A stretch of DNA of 64,000 bases, from positions 6,076,001-6,140,000 of the forward strand of contig NZ_CP023689.1 of the NCBI RefSeq assembly GCF_008704715.1, given 5' to 3'. Numbering within the stretch: the stretch's first letter is position 1; every line of letters starts with the position of its first letter. Below, in pieces: positions 54,579-62,860 of the stretch. This stretch comes from Streptomyces chartreusis (GTDB lineage: Bacteria > Actinomycetota > Actinomycetes > Streptomycetales > Streptomycetaceae). The position numbers were made by a program, and so were the translations under genes. Below the pieces are notes generated by a model, which ran no database searches, was not told where the DNA came from, and saw only the letters and a list, made by a program, of their open reading frames with translations.

Positions 54579-55058
54579 ATGGACGACACTGATTCGGCGA
54601 TCCTCACCCATCTCCAGCGCGATGCACGGCTGACCAACCGCGAACTCGCCCGCAGGGTCGGCATAGCGCCCTCCACCTGCCTGGAACGGGTCCGCGCCCT
54701 GCGCGCCCGCGGAGTGATCACCGGCTACCACGCGGCCGTGCAGCCACGTCTGCTGGGCCGCTCGCTCCAGGCCCTGGTCTTCGTCAAGCTGCGCCCCCTG
54801 AGCCGGGAGGTGATCTACGACTTCGAGAGCTATCTGACCCAACTCCCCGAGGTCGTCTCGGTGTTCGTGGTCTCTGGCGATGACGACTTCCTCGTCCATG
54901 TGGCCGTCCCCGACATCGAGCACCTGCACGCCTTCCTCATGGACCGCTTCAGCGCCCGCCGCGAGGTCGTGACGTTCCGCAGCTCGGTGATCTACCGGCA
55001 GACGGGCACCCGCGTCCTGACACCGATGGACGGCGCGGGGCACGAGGAAGAGCTCTGA
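54579..55058 (+). CDS. Lrp/AsnC-family regulator
   Basis: A 159-aa protein: HTH MDDTDSAILTHLQRDARLTNRELARRVGIAPSTCLERVRAL, then a RAM domain (LVFVKLRPLSREVIYDFE, VVSVFVVSGDDDFLVHVAV). ATG 54579 gives the canonical MDDTD start. It is the same family as the hppD regulator, but paralogy is distant. It is likely to regulate the divergent methyltransferase gene and itself. Confidence 0.92.
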   Translation: MDDTDSAILTHLQRDARLTNRELARRVGIAPSTCLERVRALRARGVITGYHAAVQPRLLGRSLQALVFVKLRPLSREVIYDFESYLTQLPEVVSVFVVSGDDDFLVHVAVPDIEHLHAFLMDRFSARREVVTFRSSVIYRQTGTRVLTPMDGAGHEEEL

Positions 55059-55279
55059 GGTATGACTCACGTCACCGCTCTCCCGCCCATAGAAAGCGGA
55101 TGCGGCCCCCTGCCGTACTGGCATGCTCATGAACGACTACTGGGGGGTAACCACGCCACGGTCCGCGCGACCCGCGCCGGACCGGCCACACCGGCATGCC
55201 CGTCTCGACGACCGGCGTGCCGCCCCCTCAGCGTCACCTCCTGCAGCGCACCCCCATACACCGCTCCCGAGGAACACGC

Positions 55280-56893
55280 GTGCACAGACCCAAGGTCAAG
55301 AGCCACGCCGTACTGTCGGCGATCGCTCTCGCGGCCGTACTGACCACCGGCTGCTCCACCGACACCCCGGCCACCACGGACGCGGCGGCCTCCACGGCTT
55401 CGGAGAGCCCCGGACCCGCGGCCGCCCAGGAACAACTCGCCGTCGTATCGGCCCCGTCCGGTGCGGCCACCCCCACCGCCGTGGCCGACGGCGACGGCGG
55501 AGGCGGGGCGAAGAAGTCCTCCCTCAAGGTCGCCTCGTACGACAGGAAGACCGGCCGGGCCGTCATCACGTCGCGGACGCCCACGAAGCCGACGGCGAGG
55601 CCTTCGACACCTCCGCCGAGCACCGCCCCGGCGGACCCGTCCGCCGGAGCATCGGGGTCGTCCTCGGCCGGTGCATCGTCGTCGGCCGGTGCTTCGGCGG
55701 GGCCGTCGGCCCAACCCTCGGTGGCCGTCGGCGACATCATCGCCAGCGCTCCCGCCCCCGGCGCCCCCGACGGCGTACTCGCGAAGGTCACGGACGTCGT
55801 GGGCGCCGCGGGGAACGGCGGTACCGCCGTCGAGACGGAACCGGCGAAGCTCAACTCCGTGCTGGGCGCGAGCAAGGCCGAGGGCGAGGTCCCGGTCGAC
55901 CCGTCGTCCGTCGACGTCAAGCCGCTCGTGAACGGCGTGAAGGTCTCCTGGGCGAAGACCGGCGACCTCCACTTCGGCCCCGAGGGCGCGAAGCTCCCGC
56001 TGGGCAGCCTGCGACTCGACGTCGGCGCCGCGATCGCCACGGCCGAGGGCGCCCCGGCGTCGGCGGCCGCGTCGGTGGAGGGCTTCGTACAACTGGCCCC
56101 CGAGGTCGCGTTCTCGTACGACGGCTCGGCGGACACGGACGGCTCGGACACCTCGGACACCTCCGGGACGACGGGCGGCGCCGCGGGCTCCGCGACGGCG
56201 GGCAGTACGGCCGACTCCGCCGGGAAGGGCACGTCCCCCGATGGCGCCTTCCTGGGCCTCTCGGGTGACTGGGCCTCCAAGTGGTCCCTGAAGGGCCGCG
56301 CGGCCGGCTCCACCAATGGGCAGCCGATCCGCATCCCCTTCGCCGAGCTCCACTCCGACCCGGTGATCCAGGTCGGTCCGATCCCGGTCGTCGTCAACCT
56401 CGACCTGACCTGCTACATCCAGGTGAACGCGGACGGCAAGGTCACCGTCGACGTCGAACAGGACCTCAAGGGCGACTTCCGCGTCGGAGGCAGCTTCTCC
56501 TGGGCCAAGGGCTGGACCCCGGTCAGCGAGTCCGACATGACGGGCGAGCCCCTGAAGACCAAGGTCACGGCAGCCGGCGACGTCAAGGCGGCCCTCGGCG
56601 CCGAGGCCACGGTCGGCCTCTACGGCACGGTGGGCGTCACCGCCGACCTCGCCCCGTACGTCCGCGCCCACGCCGACGCGTCGGCCGAGGGCTCCGCCGA
56701 CGGCACCGGCTCGGCATCAGGCGCCTACGCCCTCTACGGCGGAGTGGACCTGACCGGCACCCTCAATTTCCAACTCACCATCTTCGGCACCCCCGTCTTC
56801 CAGACGAAGATCCCCCTGGGAGCCCTCCACCACGAGTGGCTCCTGACGGAGGGCAGGGCAACGACGAGCCCACCCCCGACGAAGTCCGGCTGA
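55280..56893 (+). CDS. Large secreted lipoprotein of unknown function (537 aa)
   Basis: GTG 55280 has a GAGGA RBS. The N-terminus is a lipoprotein signal (VKSHAVLSAIALAAVLTTGC, Cys near residue 25). The next 150 residues are Ala/Ser/Pro/Thr-rich, probably a surface stalk. The C-terminal roughly 250 residues form a beta-rich domain (DPVIQVGPIPVVVNLDLTCYIQVNADGKVTVDVEQDLKGDF, VGLYGTVGVTADLAPYVRAHAD). I know no function. A strong terminator follows. Confidence 0.82.
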   Translation: MHRPKVKSHAVLSAIALAAVLTTGCSTDTPATTDAAASTASESPGPAAAQEQLAVVSAPSGAATPTAVADGDGGGGAKKSSLKVASYDRKTGRAVITSRTPTKPTARPSTPPPSTAPADPSAGASGSSSAGASSSAGASAGPSAQPSVAVGDIIASAPAPGAPDGVLAKVTDVVGAAGNGGTAVETEPAKLNSVLGASKAEGEVPVDPSSVDVKPLVNGVKVSWAKTGDLHFGPEGAKLPLGSLRLDVGAAIATAEGAPASAAASVEGFVQLAPEVAFSYDGSADTDGSDTSDTSGTTGGAAGSATAGSTADSAGKGTSPDGAFLGLSGDWASKWSLKGRAAGSTNGQPIRIPFAELHSDPVIQVGPIPVVVNLDLTCYIQVNADGKVTVDVEQDLKGDFRVGGSFSWAKGWTPVSESDMTGEPLKTKVTAAGDVKAALGAEATVGLYGTVGVTADLAPYVRAHADASAEGSADGTGSASGAYALYGGVDLTGTLNFQLTIFGTPVFQTKIPLGALHHEWLLTEGRATTSPPPTKSG

Positions 56894-56911
56894 CGCACGC
56901 ACTTCGCGATG

Positions 56912-56953
56912 ACGCGGGCCGCAACGCTCAACACGAGCCGCTGCGGCCCGCGT
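56912..56953 (+). terminator. Intrinsic terminator after the lipoprotein gene
   Basis: 12-bp perfect arms ACGCGGGCCGCA and TGCGGCCCGCGT around an 18-base loop that can form a further GCT/AGC pair. Confidence 0.85.
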
Positions 56954-57250
56954 TGATGACCCCGGCACGTTCGCGAAGCACCCGAACTCGCGTGACTGGC
57001 CACAGTGCCCTTCCAGCTCCGGGAGTGAGCGGCTTGCCGTCCACCGTGGGGTGCCGGCGTAGGCGTCCCCCTCTGGCCGCGTTGCGTAGCTGATGGAGGC
57101 TCACGCCGGACGGCGAAGAGCTGATTGCCCCTCATGGGCGTGGTCCGTATGGCAGCTTCGATGAGCGCCGTCGGACATATCGGATTAGCCTCCCAAATGA
57201 GCGCTAAGTAGATCTTTAGTCGCGCGCTCTACACGAACCAAGGAGGAGAC
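56954..57250. other. Non-coding stretch upstream of the small secreted peptide gene
   Basis: About 300 bp. I see no supported gene. Its composition is less GC-biased than its neighbours. The last 60 bp (TTAGCC, TTTAGTC, then AAGGAGGAG) are AT-richer and contain the ribosome-binding site of the next gene. Confidence 0.5.
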
Positions 57251-57499
57251 ATGCGCAAGCTTCAGAAGGCCGCTCTTGCGGCCGCGATGGTCGGGTCCCT
57301 GAGCCTCATAGCCACCGGCACCGCCTCCGCGCAGTCCTCGTACGACGGCCATGGCCACGGGGGTTGCAAGTCTCACGACATGAACATCGAGCTTCTCAGC
57401 AATATCGGGGTGCTCAACGGTCTTGCCGGGAACGCGCTCAATGGCGAGGGCAACCCGGGCGCGACGATCAACGACATCGGGTCCGACTGCCACCACTGA
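57251..57499 (+). CDS. Small secreted His/Cys-rich peptide (82 aa)
   Basis: AAGGAGGAG lies just before ATG 57251. The signal peptide is KAALAAAMVGSLSLIATGTASA, with cleavage expected after ASA. The mature roughly 54 residues begin QSSYDGHGHGGCKSHDMN and end NDIGSDCHH, so they hold six His, several of them clustered, and two Cys that could form a disulfide or bind a metal. The middle NIGVLNGLAGNALNGEG is hydrophobic and reminiscent of chaplin-like surface peptides, but the chaplin core is absent. Confidence 0.82.
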   Translation: MRKLQKAALAAAMVGSLSLIATGTASAQSSYDGHGHGGCKSHDMNIELLSNIGVLNGLAGNALNGEGNPGATINDIGSDCHH

Positions 57500-57537
57500 G
57501 CGAGATCGATTTCGTGGAGTAGTTCAACGCAATGGGC

Positions 57538-57571
57538 CCCGGTGCCCTGGGCGACGAGCCCGGGCACCGGG
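57538..57571. terminator. Hairpin after the secreted peptide gene
   Basis: 10-bp arms CCCGGTGCCC and GGGCACCGGG around a 14-base loop, followed by CCTTGCTTT. It lies between the convergent peptide and ankyrin genes. Confidence 0.82.
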
Positions 57572-57602
57572 CCTTGCTTTGGGTGGGGCGGGGCGGGCCC
57601 GG

Positions 57603-58574
57603 TCAGTGAGCCCAGTGGTCCCGGTTCGGCAGCTCCACCCACCCGTCCGGCATGCCCACCATCGCCCGCTTGTCCGTCGGGCGCAGGCCTGTCCAGGCGC
57701 AGGCATACGCAACCGCGTTGTGGCGGAAGAGATAGGACGACAGGACCTCCTCGGGAGAGGACTCCTCGTCCGGGGCGCCGCCCGGGTGGAGGTCCCAGCC
57801 CAATACGACGCCGTCCCGGGTTGTGCTGCCCTGGTTGCCGCTCTTGGGGTTGGCGTAGAGGCCGTAGCTGATGGTGCCTCGGGACAAGCGGGTGTGTATG
57901 CCGGGCATGGAGGGTGCGTAGCCCCAGGGCTGGGCGACCACGCAGCCGCCGGGGACCGTCGTCACGCCGACGATGCGCAGGGTTTCGTCCAGGTCGTAGG
58001 CGTACGGATCGTCGATGATCTCGGCCACCTCCGTCTCGTCCGCCGGAGTTGCCTCCAGGCGGCGCACCGCCTCCTCGGCGTCGATGCCTGCCACGCAGGC
58101 CAGGCCGAAACCGTCGTGGTCGATGCCGGCCAGGGCCTTCGTCAGGCGTTTGCCCTCCTGGGCCGCCGCGTGCTCCCGGTCGGTGAGGCCGGTCCCGCCG
58201 GGCGGCAGGGGGAAGAGGTCCGGGGTGGGGCCTGCCAGGCTCAGGCGTCCGGCGGACCAGCCGCCTATCAGGGGACGCCAGGGGTCGGCTCCCGCGGCCG
58301 CGAGGGCTCGGGCGTTCTCCGGGCGATCGGACATGATCGCCTCCCACAGGGCTGTGGTGCCGTATTCGAGCGTGTCCACATCTGCCACTCGGCCCGCCAG
58401 TTCCGCCACGACCTCCGGTGAGCCGAAGACCGCTGCCCGGTGCAGTGCGCGGCTGCCTCCGCGGCCCCAGCGCTCGGGGTCGGCACCCTCGTCCAGACGG
58501 CGTCTTACGTCGGCGTAGTCCTGCCAGCCCTCCCAGTTCATGCCCGACCAGCCGTGCTCACGAGCCGTCACCAT
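57603..58574 (-). CDS. Ankyrin-repeat protein (323 aa)
   Basis: GGAGG precedes ATG 58574. Residues about 15-100 show two or three ankyrin repeats (SRALHRAAVFGSPEVVAELAGRVADV; GTTALWEAIMSDRPENARALAAAGADP). The remaining 220 residues form an alpha/beta domain with GGCVVAQPWGYAPSMPGIHTRLS and WTGLRPTDKRAMV, common to Streptomyces ankyrin proteins of unknown role. It is cytoplasmic. No partner is evident. Confidence 0.85.
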   Translation of the reverse strand: MVTAREHGWSGMNWEGWQDYADVRRRLDEGADPERWGRGGSRALHRAAVFGSPEVVAELAGRVADVDTLEYGTTALWEAIMSDRPENARALAAAGADPWRPLIGGWSAGRLSLAGPTPDLFPLPPGGTGLTDREHAAAQEGKRLTKALAGIDHDGFGLACVAGIDAEEAVRRLEATPADETEVAEIIDDPYAYDLDETLRIVGVTTVPGGCVVAQPWGYAPSMPGIHTRLSRGTISYGLYANPKSGNQGSTTRDGVVLGWDLHPGGAPDEESSPEEVLSSYLFRHNAVAYACAWTGLRPTDKRAMVGMPDGWVELPNRDHWAH

Positions 58575-58721
58575 GCCACCTCCGGGCGCGATACGGGTTC
58601 ATCAGTCCATGTCAGGGGACTCGCCACCTCCGACCTCGGCGGCCGCCCCCTCCTCACTCACACCTTCGCAGGCCGCACTGACAATCCACATCGGCGAGCA
58701 GCGGGGCCGGGCGGGCCGAGC

Positions 58722-58763
58722 GCCGCGACCAAAGTCGCGGCTGCCTAGACCATCGGCCGATGG
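58722..58763. promoter_or_regulatory. Two palindromes in the ankyrin/YqeB-like intergenic region
   Basis: GCCGCGAC/GTCGCGGC around CAAA (58722-58741) and the perfect palindrome CCATCGGCCGATGG (58750-58763) lie in the 329-bp gap between the divergent ankyrin gene and the 58904 gene. They may be operators. Nothing else is seen in the gap. Confidence 0.4.
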
Positions 58764-58903
58764 CAGGGGATACGGCCCCTCGTCAGACTCGGCACTGCGC
58801 CATATCGGCGACCGGCAACCGGCGGAACGGGAGACCGTCGGTGAGCCGGAACGTCGATCGGCAACGGGTGCAACGGAACTGACGTGGCATGAGGACGGGG
58901 GAC

Positions 58904-59644
58904 ATGGCGGACACGGGGCGTATCGGAAGTGGGCAGGGCCGAGCGGGGGACCTGGTGAAGAGGGAACGGGGTAGCGGTGGCGTCGCCGTTCTCAAGGAGT
59001 CGGCATGGGTTCTGACGCTCTTTTGCGTGGTGTGCGGGGCCCTCGTCGGTGGGGTGGTCACTCTTCTTGCCGAGTGGCTCGTGAGGTTGTCGTGGGGTCC
59101 CTTGCAGGGGCCGGCCAGGCTGCTGACGTCCGTGCCGGAGCCCTGGCAGAGCGTCGGGTCCGTCGGGGTGGGGGCGGCGCTCGGGCTGGTGGTCGGGTTC
59201 ATCGCGGTGCACGAGTCTCTGTCGGTGCGGGTGTCCGCCGACCGTGTGGTGCTGGGCATCAGGGATTCGTCGCAGGAGTTCGCGCGTGACCAGGTCGGCC
59301 TGGTGGTGCGCGACGGCAAGCAGCTCGTGCTGCTCGGGCCGGACGGCATGGAGATCGCCCGGGAGGAGTGCGGTCTGCCCTGGGCTCGGCTGGCCGAGGC
59401 CTTCGCCGCGCACGGGTACCGGTGGGCGGACGAGGATCCGCACCTCGAGGAGTTCCGGCGCTGGGTGCCCGGGATGCCCGGACTGCCGGACGGGGCTGAC
59501 GCGTTGCTGCGGGCTCGTGCGGCGGCCCGGGAGAAGGACGCGGGTGCCGACGACGCCCGGGAGCTGCGCGGGGAATTGCTGCGGCTCGGTGTCGTCGTAC
59601 GGGATGAGAAGGGTCGGCAGTACTGGCGGGTCGCCGGCCAGTAA
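58904..59644 (+). CDS. YqeB-like membrane protein (246 aa)
   Basis: GGGGGAC precedes ATG 58904; an in-frame ATG five codons earlier lacks an RBS. Two membrane helices (AWVLTLFCVVCGALVGGVVTLL; VGVGAALGLVVGFIAV) are followed by a beta-rich PH-like domain (SLSVRVSADRVVLGIRDSSQEFARDQVGLVVRDGKQLVLL) and a C-terminal helical segment. It is similar to the YqeB family, of unknown function. Confidence 0.8.
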   Translation: MADTGRIGSGQGRAGDLVKRERGSGGVAVLKESAWVLTLFCVVCGALVGGVVTLLAEWLVRLSWGPLQGPARLLTSVPEPWQSVGSVGVGAALGLVVGFIAVHESLSVRVSADRVVLGIRDSSQEFARDQVGLVVRDGKQLVLLGPDGMEIAREECGLPWARLAEAFAAHGYRWADEDPHLEEFRRWVPGMPGLPDGADALLRARAAAREKDAGADDARELRGELLRLGVVVRDEKGRQYWRVAGQ

Positions 59645-59757
59645 TGAGGGCTCGGAGAGATCTCCAGGTTCCCCAGGCTCCGGCGCTCGTCCTCGCGTTC
59701 GAGTACGGCAGTCGTATCGGCTGAGAGGATGGCCGCGACCGTACTGGAAGAAGGGGG

Positions 59758-59961
59758 ATGAGCGTGACCGTGCTCGTCTTGGTCGGCGTGCTGCTGCTCG
59801 TCGTCGGGGGATGCGTCTGTGTCGTCTGGGCCTCGCGCGGCGGCCCGCGCTGGGTGCGCGTGGTGTCGAGCGTGACCCTCGGGGTGGCCGAGGTGGTGGG
59901 GGCGCTGGCCCGGAGCTCGGGGAAGTCGCGCTCGGGCTCGGGTTCGAGTTCGGACGACTGA
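59758..59961 (+). CDS. Small membrane protein (67 aa)
   Basis: GAAGAAGGGGG precedes ATG 59758. One N-terminal membrane helix (VTVLVLVGVLLLVVGGCVCVVWA) is followed by an amphipathic region and a Ser/Gly/Asp-rich tail. The family is unrecognised. Spacing and RBS support a real gene. Confidence 0.6.
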   Translation: MSVTVLVLVGVLLLVVGGCVCVVWASRGGPRWVRVVSSVTLGVAEVVGALARSSGKSRSGSGSSSDD

Positions 59962-59991
59962 CTGGCTCGTGCCCAACTCGGCCCGGGGAAC

Positions 59992-60183
59992 TTAGCGTTG
60001 ACCCAAAGCCTCTATGAACGTCTGCCAGGCCCGTCCTTGGACCGACAGGACGGGCCCGCGGCCGTGCTGCTTGGAGTCGCGCACGCGAATGTCATCGTCG
60101 ACGTGGGCGCACTCCACACATTCAGTCCCGCTGCCACCGCTGTATGAGGACTTGAACCATTGGTAGTGCGAGGGCGCCGTCAT
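59992..60183 (-). CDS. DUF397 protein
   Basis: A 63-aa protein: WFKSSYSGGSGTECVECAHVDD, RVRDSKQHGRGPVLSV, WQTFIEAL. The ATG overlaps the XRE stop (TGATG), so they are translationally coupled. DUF397 proteins are the usual small partner of Scr1/WhiJ-type regulators and are thought to antagonise their DNA binding. Confidence 0.93.
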   Translation of the reverse strand: MTAPSHYQWFKSSYSGGSGTECVECAHVDDDIRVRDSKQHGRGPVLSVQGRAWQTFIEALGQR

Positions 60184-61028
60184 CACAGCTCCTTGCTTAT
60201 ACGGTGGATGATCTCTGCCGAGGACTCAAGGTCGAGTGCTTGTGCGCTGAGGTACTCGAACGCCAACCTATAACGCTCCAGTTCCCCTTGCTTCTCCATG
60301 AAGAGGCCACCCCCGAGCAAGTCGACGTACACCACGTCCAGTTCCGAAGCGGGACCGCGAAGGACAACAAAGCTTCCGACCGCAGCTGCGTGCGCTCCGG
60401 CCGAGAAGGGCAGCACCTGCACGGTGATGTGCGGTAGCTGAGACATGGTGAGCAGGTGGCGCAGTTGATCCTGCATGACGTCACGGCCGCCTACCCGGCG
60501 CCGCAGTGCTGCTTCATCGATCACGCACCAGATGTGCGGTGGTTCATCGCGATCGAGGAGCTCTTGCCGTTTCATGCGGATGTCCACCATGTGCTGGACT
60601 TCTCGTTCTGGGCACTGCACTTCTGAGGCTCGGTGAACAGCCTCCGCGTATGGGCGAGTCTGAAGCAGCCCCGGCACGTACATGCAGGCGTAATGATCTT
60701 CGCGTACAACCTCGTCCTCAAGGGTGAGCATGAGGTTCATGGACTCGGGGATGGGGTCAGCGAGCGATCGCCACCAACCTTGGATTCTGGCGCCCTTGGC
60801 GAGGTCGACCAGTGCGAGACGCTCCGCATCAGAGGCTCCGTACTCGCGACAAAGGGCATCAACAGCCGGCCACTTGACCGAGCCCTCCTTCGTCTCGTAG
60901 CGACTCAATGTCGCCTTTGAGATGCCGACTCGCGCGCCTGCCTCCTCAAGAGTCATTCCCTTGCTTTCCCTGAGGCGGCGTAGATCAGCGCCCAACTGGC
61001 GCCTACGAGTGGTGGGTCCGACTGCCAT
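60183..61028 (-). CDS. XRE-family regulator, WhiJ/AbaA-like (HTH plus DUF5753)
   Basis: A 281-aa protein. The HTH is LGADLRRLRESKGMTLEEAGARVGISKATLSRYETKEG (about residues 12-50). The DUF5753 ligand-type domain includes the YVPGLLQTRPYAEAV and GSFVVLRGP patterns, ending with the FEYLSAQAL segment. With DUF397 and the divergent ATP-binding gene it makes a complete WhiJ-like module that in S. coelicolor modulates development and antibiotic timing. The promoter region to 61232 carries repeats. Confidence 0.93.
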   Translation of the reverse strand: MAVGPTTRRRQLGADLRRLRESKGMTLEEAGARVGISKATLSRYETKEGSVKWPAVDALCREYGASDAERLALVDLAKGARIQGWWRSLADPIPESMNLMLTLEDEVVREDHYACMYVPGLLQTRPYAEAVHRASEVQCPEREVQHMVDIRMKRQELLDRDEPPHIWCVIDEAALRRRVGGRDVMQDQLRHLLTMSQLPHITVQVLPFSAGAHAAAVGSFVVLRGPASELDVVYVDLLGGGLFMEKQGELERYRLAFEYLSAQALDLESSAEIIHRISKEL

Positions 61029-61141
61029 GTTCTAGGCCCTTCATGTCGATCCGTCAGATCCTGCGGCTTAGGTGTGCGCAGCTGCAAGGCGGTGTGCGCT
61101 GGGGGCGTGCAGGACTAGGGCGCACTCCTGCAAGGTGCTGA

Positions 61142-61206
61142 TGAGAGTTCCATTTTGAGAGTTCCAATGCAACTCTGGTTGCGGGGGCGACCATGCAATG
61201 CAACTC
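61142..61206. promoter_or_regulatory. Repeated operator-like motifs between the XRE and ATP-binding genes
   Basis: TGAGAGTTCCA occurs at 61142-61152 and 61156-61166. AATGCAACTC occurs at 61166-61175 and 61197-61206. AGAGTT/AACTCT form an inverted pair at 61158-61176. These are candidate binding sites for the XRE protein. Confidence 0.55.
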
Positions 61207-61231
61207 GACCCGTGATGATAGGAGTTGATCG

Positions 61232-61903
61232 ATGTACTGCACCTTGGGACTGACGCGGGCGCCGTGGACCCTTCCATTCGCTGCAGAGCCGGCGGAAGTG
61301 GCAAGCCTCCGCCGCATCATCCGACTGCGCTTGGAGCTGTGGGGCTTACACAGTGTGGTTTCCGATGCTCAGCTCTGTGTCGATGAACTCGTGTCGAACG
61401 TCATCGATCACGTGGGAGTGGGCACGCCAGCAACCCTGGCGGTCTCCATGCGTGGCATTTGCCTGCGTATCGAGGTGCACGACCCTGACACGCAGGCTCT
61501 CCCCGCCCTCATCCGTGCAGAGGATGACTCCGAAGCCGGGCGGGGCATGGTCCTTATCGATGCCCTGGCTGATCGCTGGGGAGTTCAGCTTCAGGGAGAT
61601 AGGAAGGTCACCTGGTGCGAGATGGTGACGGAGTTGGTCACAGGCGATGGCCACCTTGGGGGTGGGCGGGTGAGCCGGGTTGAGGCTCTGGTGAGTGCTT
61701 ACAAGGGCGATCGAACTCACCGGTCCCGCCCGGCAGGATCTAGCGTGCTGACGATGGCGGCGGCAGAAGTAACGGCGATCGACATGATTGCCGACTTGCT
61801 TCACTGGCTCAGAGCGCACGGATGCGACCCTGACACGGCGCTTGACCGCGCACAGACTCACTTCGAAGCGGAGATCTCGGAAGCCGAGGGCAGCGCGAAG
61901 TAG
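61232..61903 (+). CDS. ATP-binding (HATPase/anti-sigma-like) protein with C-terminal extension and a TTA codon
   Basis: A 223-aa protein. The N-terminal roughly 140 residues are a GHKL ATP-binding domain of the RsbW/anti-sigma-like group: N-box DELVSNVIDH (residues 51-60) and G-box AGRGMVLIDALADRWGV. The last 65 residues are an extra helical region (AAAEVTAIDMIADLLHWLRAHGCDPDTALDRAQTHF), which is often a separate ORF in other clusters. Leu39 is TTA (61346-61348), so expression may depend on the bldA tRNA. Its 3' end overlaps the convergent gene by 46 bp. Confidence 0.88.
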   Translation: MYCTLGLTRAPWTLPFAAEPAEVASLRRIIRLRLELWGLHSVVSDAQLCVDELVSNVIDHVGVGTPATLAVSMRGICLRIEVHDPDTQALPALIRAEDDSEAGRGMVLIDALADRWGVQLQGDRKVTWCEMVTELVTGDGHLGGGRVSRVEALVSAYKGDRTHRSRPAGSSVLTMAAAEVTAIDMIADLLHWLRAHGCDPDTALDRAQTHFEAEISEAEGSAK

Positions 61904-62832
61904 GGTTCGGTCCAATCAACGGCGCCGTCAGCGTTGGCCTGGGCTACGTGCTGCAATAGAAGAGCCGTGCCATTCTGGATGTCCACCTCTGCATCCTTGC
62001 CCAGGAGGCGCGTTGTGATGGGGATCGAGGGGTAGTCGACACCCAGCAACCTCGCTATGTGCTCGAACTCTATGTTCTCGTTTCGAGTGCCGAGCTTGCC
62101 ATGGAGGTAGTCGCGTAGGCGCGAGCATATGTCGAGCATGGCATTTCCGCTGTCGGTGAGGTGGTAGATGCCGCCTTGAAGGCTCTCGCTGGCAAGGAAT
62201 CCAATGATGAAGAGGCGTTCGGTCTCGTACTTCAGCGGTTCCAGGCTTACATTCAGCGCTTTTGCCATGTTTCTGTGGCTTCGATACCCGCTCCTCTTGA
62301 CATGCGAGAGGATAGCTATGGGGAGGCCGGGGCGTTTTGAAGAAGCGAAGCGCGTCACGTCCTGAGGAGTGAGCCCGCCAAGGGTGACGTGAAGGAGGAG
62401 ATCTCTCGTTATCTCCTCCTTCAAGGTGCGGTATATGGCCTGCCGGGCCCTATCGTTCCCTGCGTCGAAGTCTGGTGGAACCCAGAAGACGCGCAGGCGT
62501 GATAGTCGGTCCCGGTAAGGTCCTCTTAGATAGGACTGAGTTACTTCGGTGAAGCGTGCGCGATGCCGGCTTTCATGGCGCGCGATGTATATAGCGGCAT
62601 GGATGTCATCTTCGTTGACGAACGTCCTGACGTCCTTGTCTATGCCATCTCCGCCATGCTGCCACAAGGTCTGTCCGGCAACTACCTTCGACCAGTCCCT
62701 CTTGAGGTCGCATGAGAAGTCAAAAAGCTTGCGCTGACCTTCTGCGTAGCCGAACAGCCTGGATCTTGAGGCGTCCTCCATGATGCTCAAGGCAGCGGCT
62801 GAAAGGAAGTCATGTTCCGGTGATGACGCCAT
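61858..62832 (-). CDS. Unknown protein with winged-helix-like domain, cassette gene 1 (324 aa)
   Basis: This lower-GC gene has many codons ending in A or T, unlike the rest of the window. The N-terminal half has DFSCDLKRDWSKVVAGQTLW and AAIYIARHESRHRARFTEV. Residues about 170-245 resemble a winged helix (AILSHVKRSGYRSHRNMAKALNVSLEPL, then YHLTDSGNAMLDICSRL). I recognise no family with confidence. It lies 28 bp downstream of the reader/nuclease gene and is probably co-transcribed. A regulatory or accessory DNA-binding role is inferred. Confidence 0.75.
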   Translation of the reverse strand: MASSPEHDFLSAAALSIMEDASRSRLFGYAEGQRKLFDFSCDLKRDWSKVVAGQTLWQHGGDGIDKDVRTFVNEDDIHAAIYIARHESRHRARFTEVTQSYLRGPYRDRLSRLRVFWVPPDFDAGNDRARQAIYRTLKEEITRDLLLHVTLGGLTPQDVTRFASSKRPGLPIAILSHVKRSGYRSHRNMAKALNVSLEPLKYETERLFIIGFLASESLQGGIYHLTDSGNAMLDICSRLRDYLHGKLGTRNENIEFEHIARLLGVDYPSIPITTRLLGKDAEVDIQNGTALLLQHVAQANADGAVDWTEPYFALPSASEISASK

Positions 62833-62860
62833 GGCGACTCCAAGGGAGGGGTGAGCAGTG

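Noticed and set aside
56954-57250. Transposase or other gene remnant upstream of the secreted peptide
   Set aside because: Translations in six frames gave no motif that I could support. It was left as non-coding.
57251-57499. Chaplin or rodlin gene
   Set aside because: The chaplin core (spaced Gly-Asn-rich motif with its two Cys) is absent. The His-rich ends do not fit either family.
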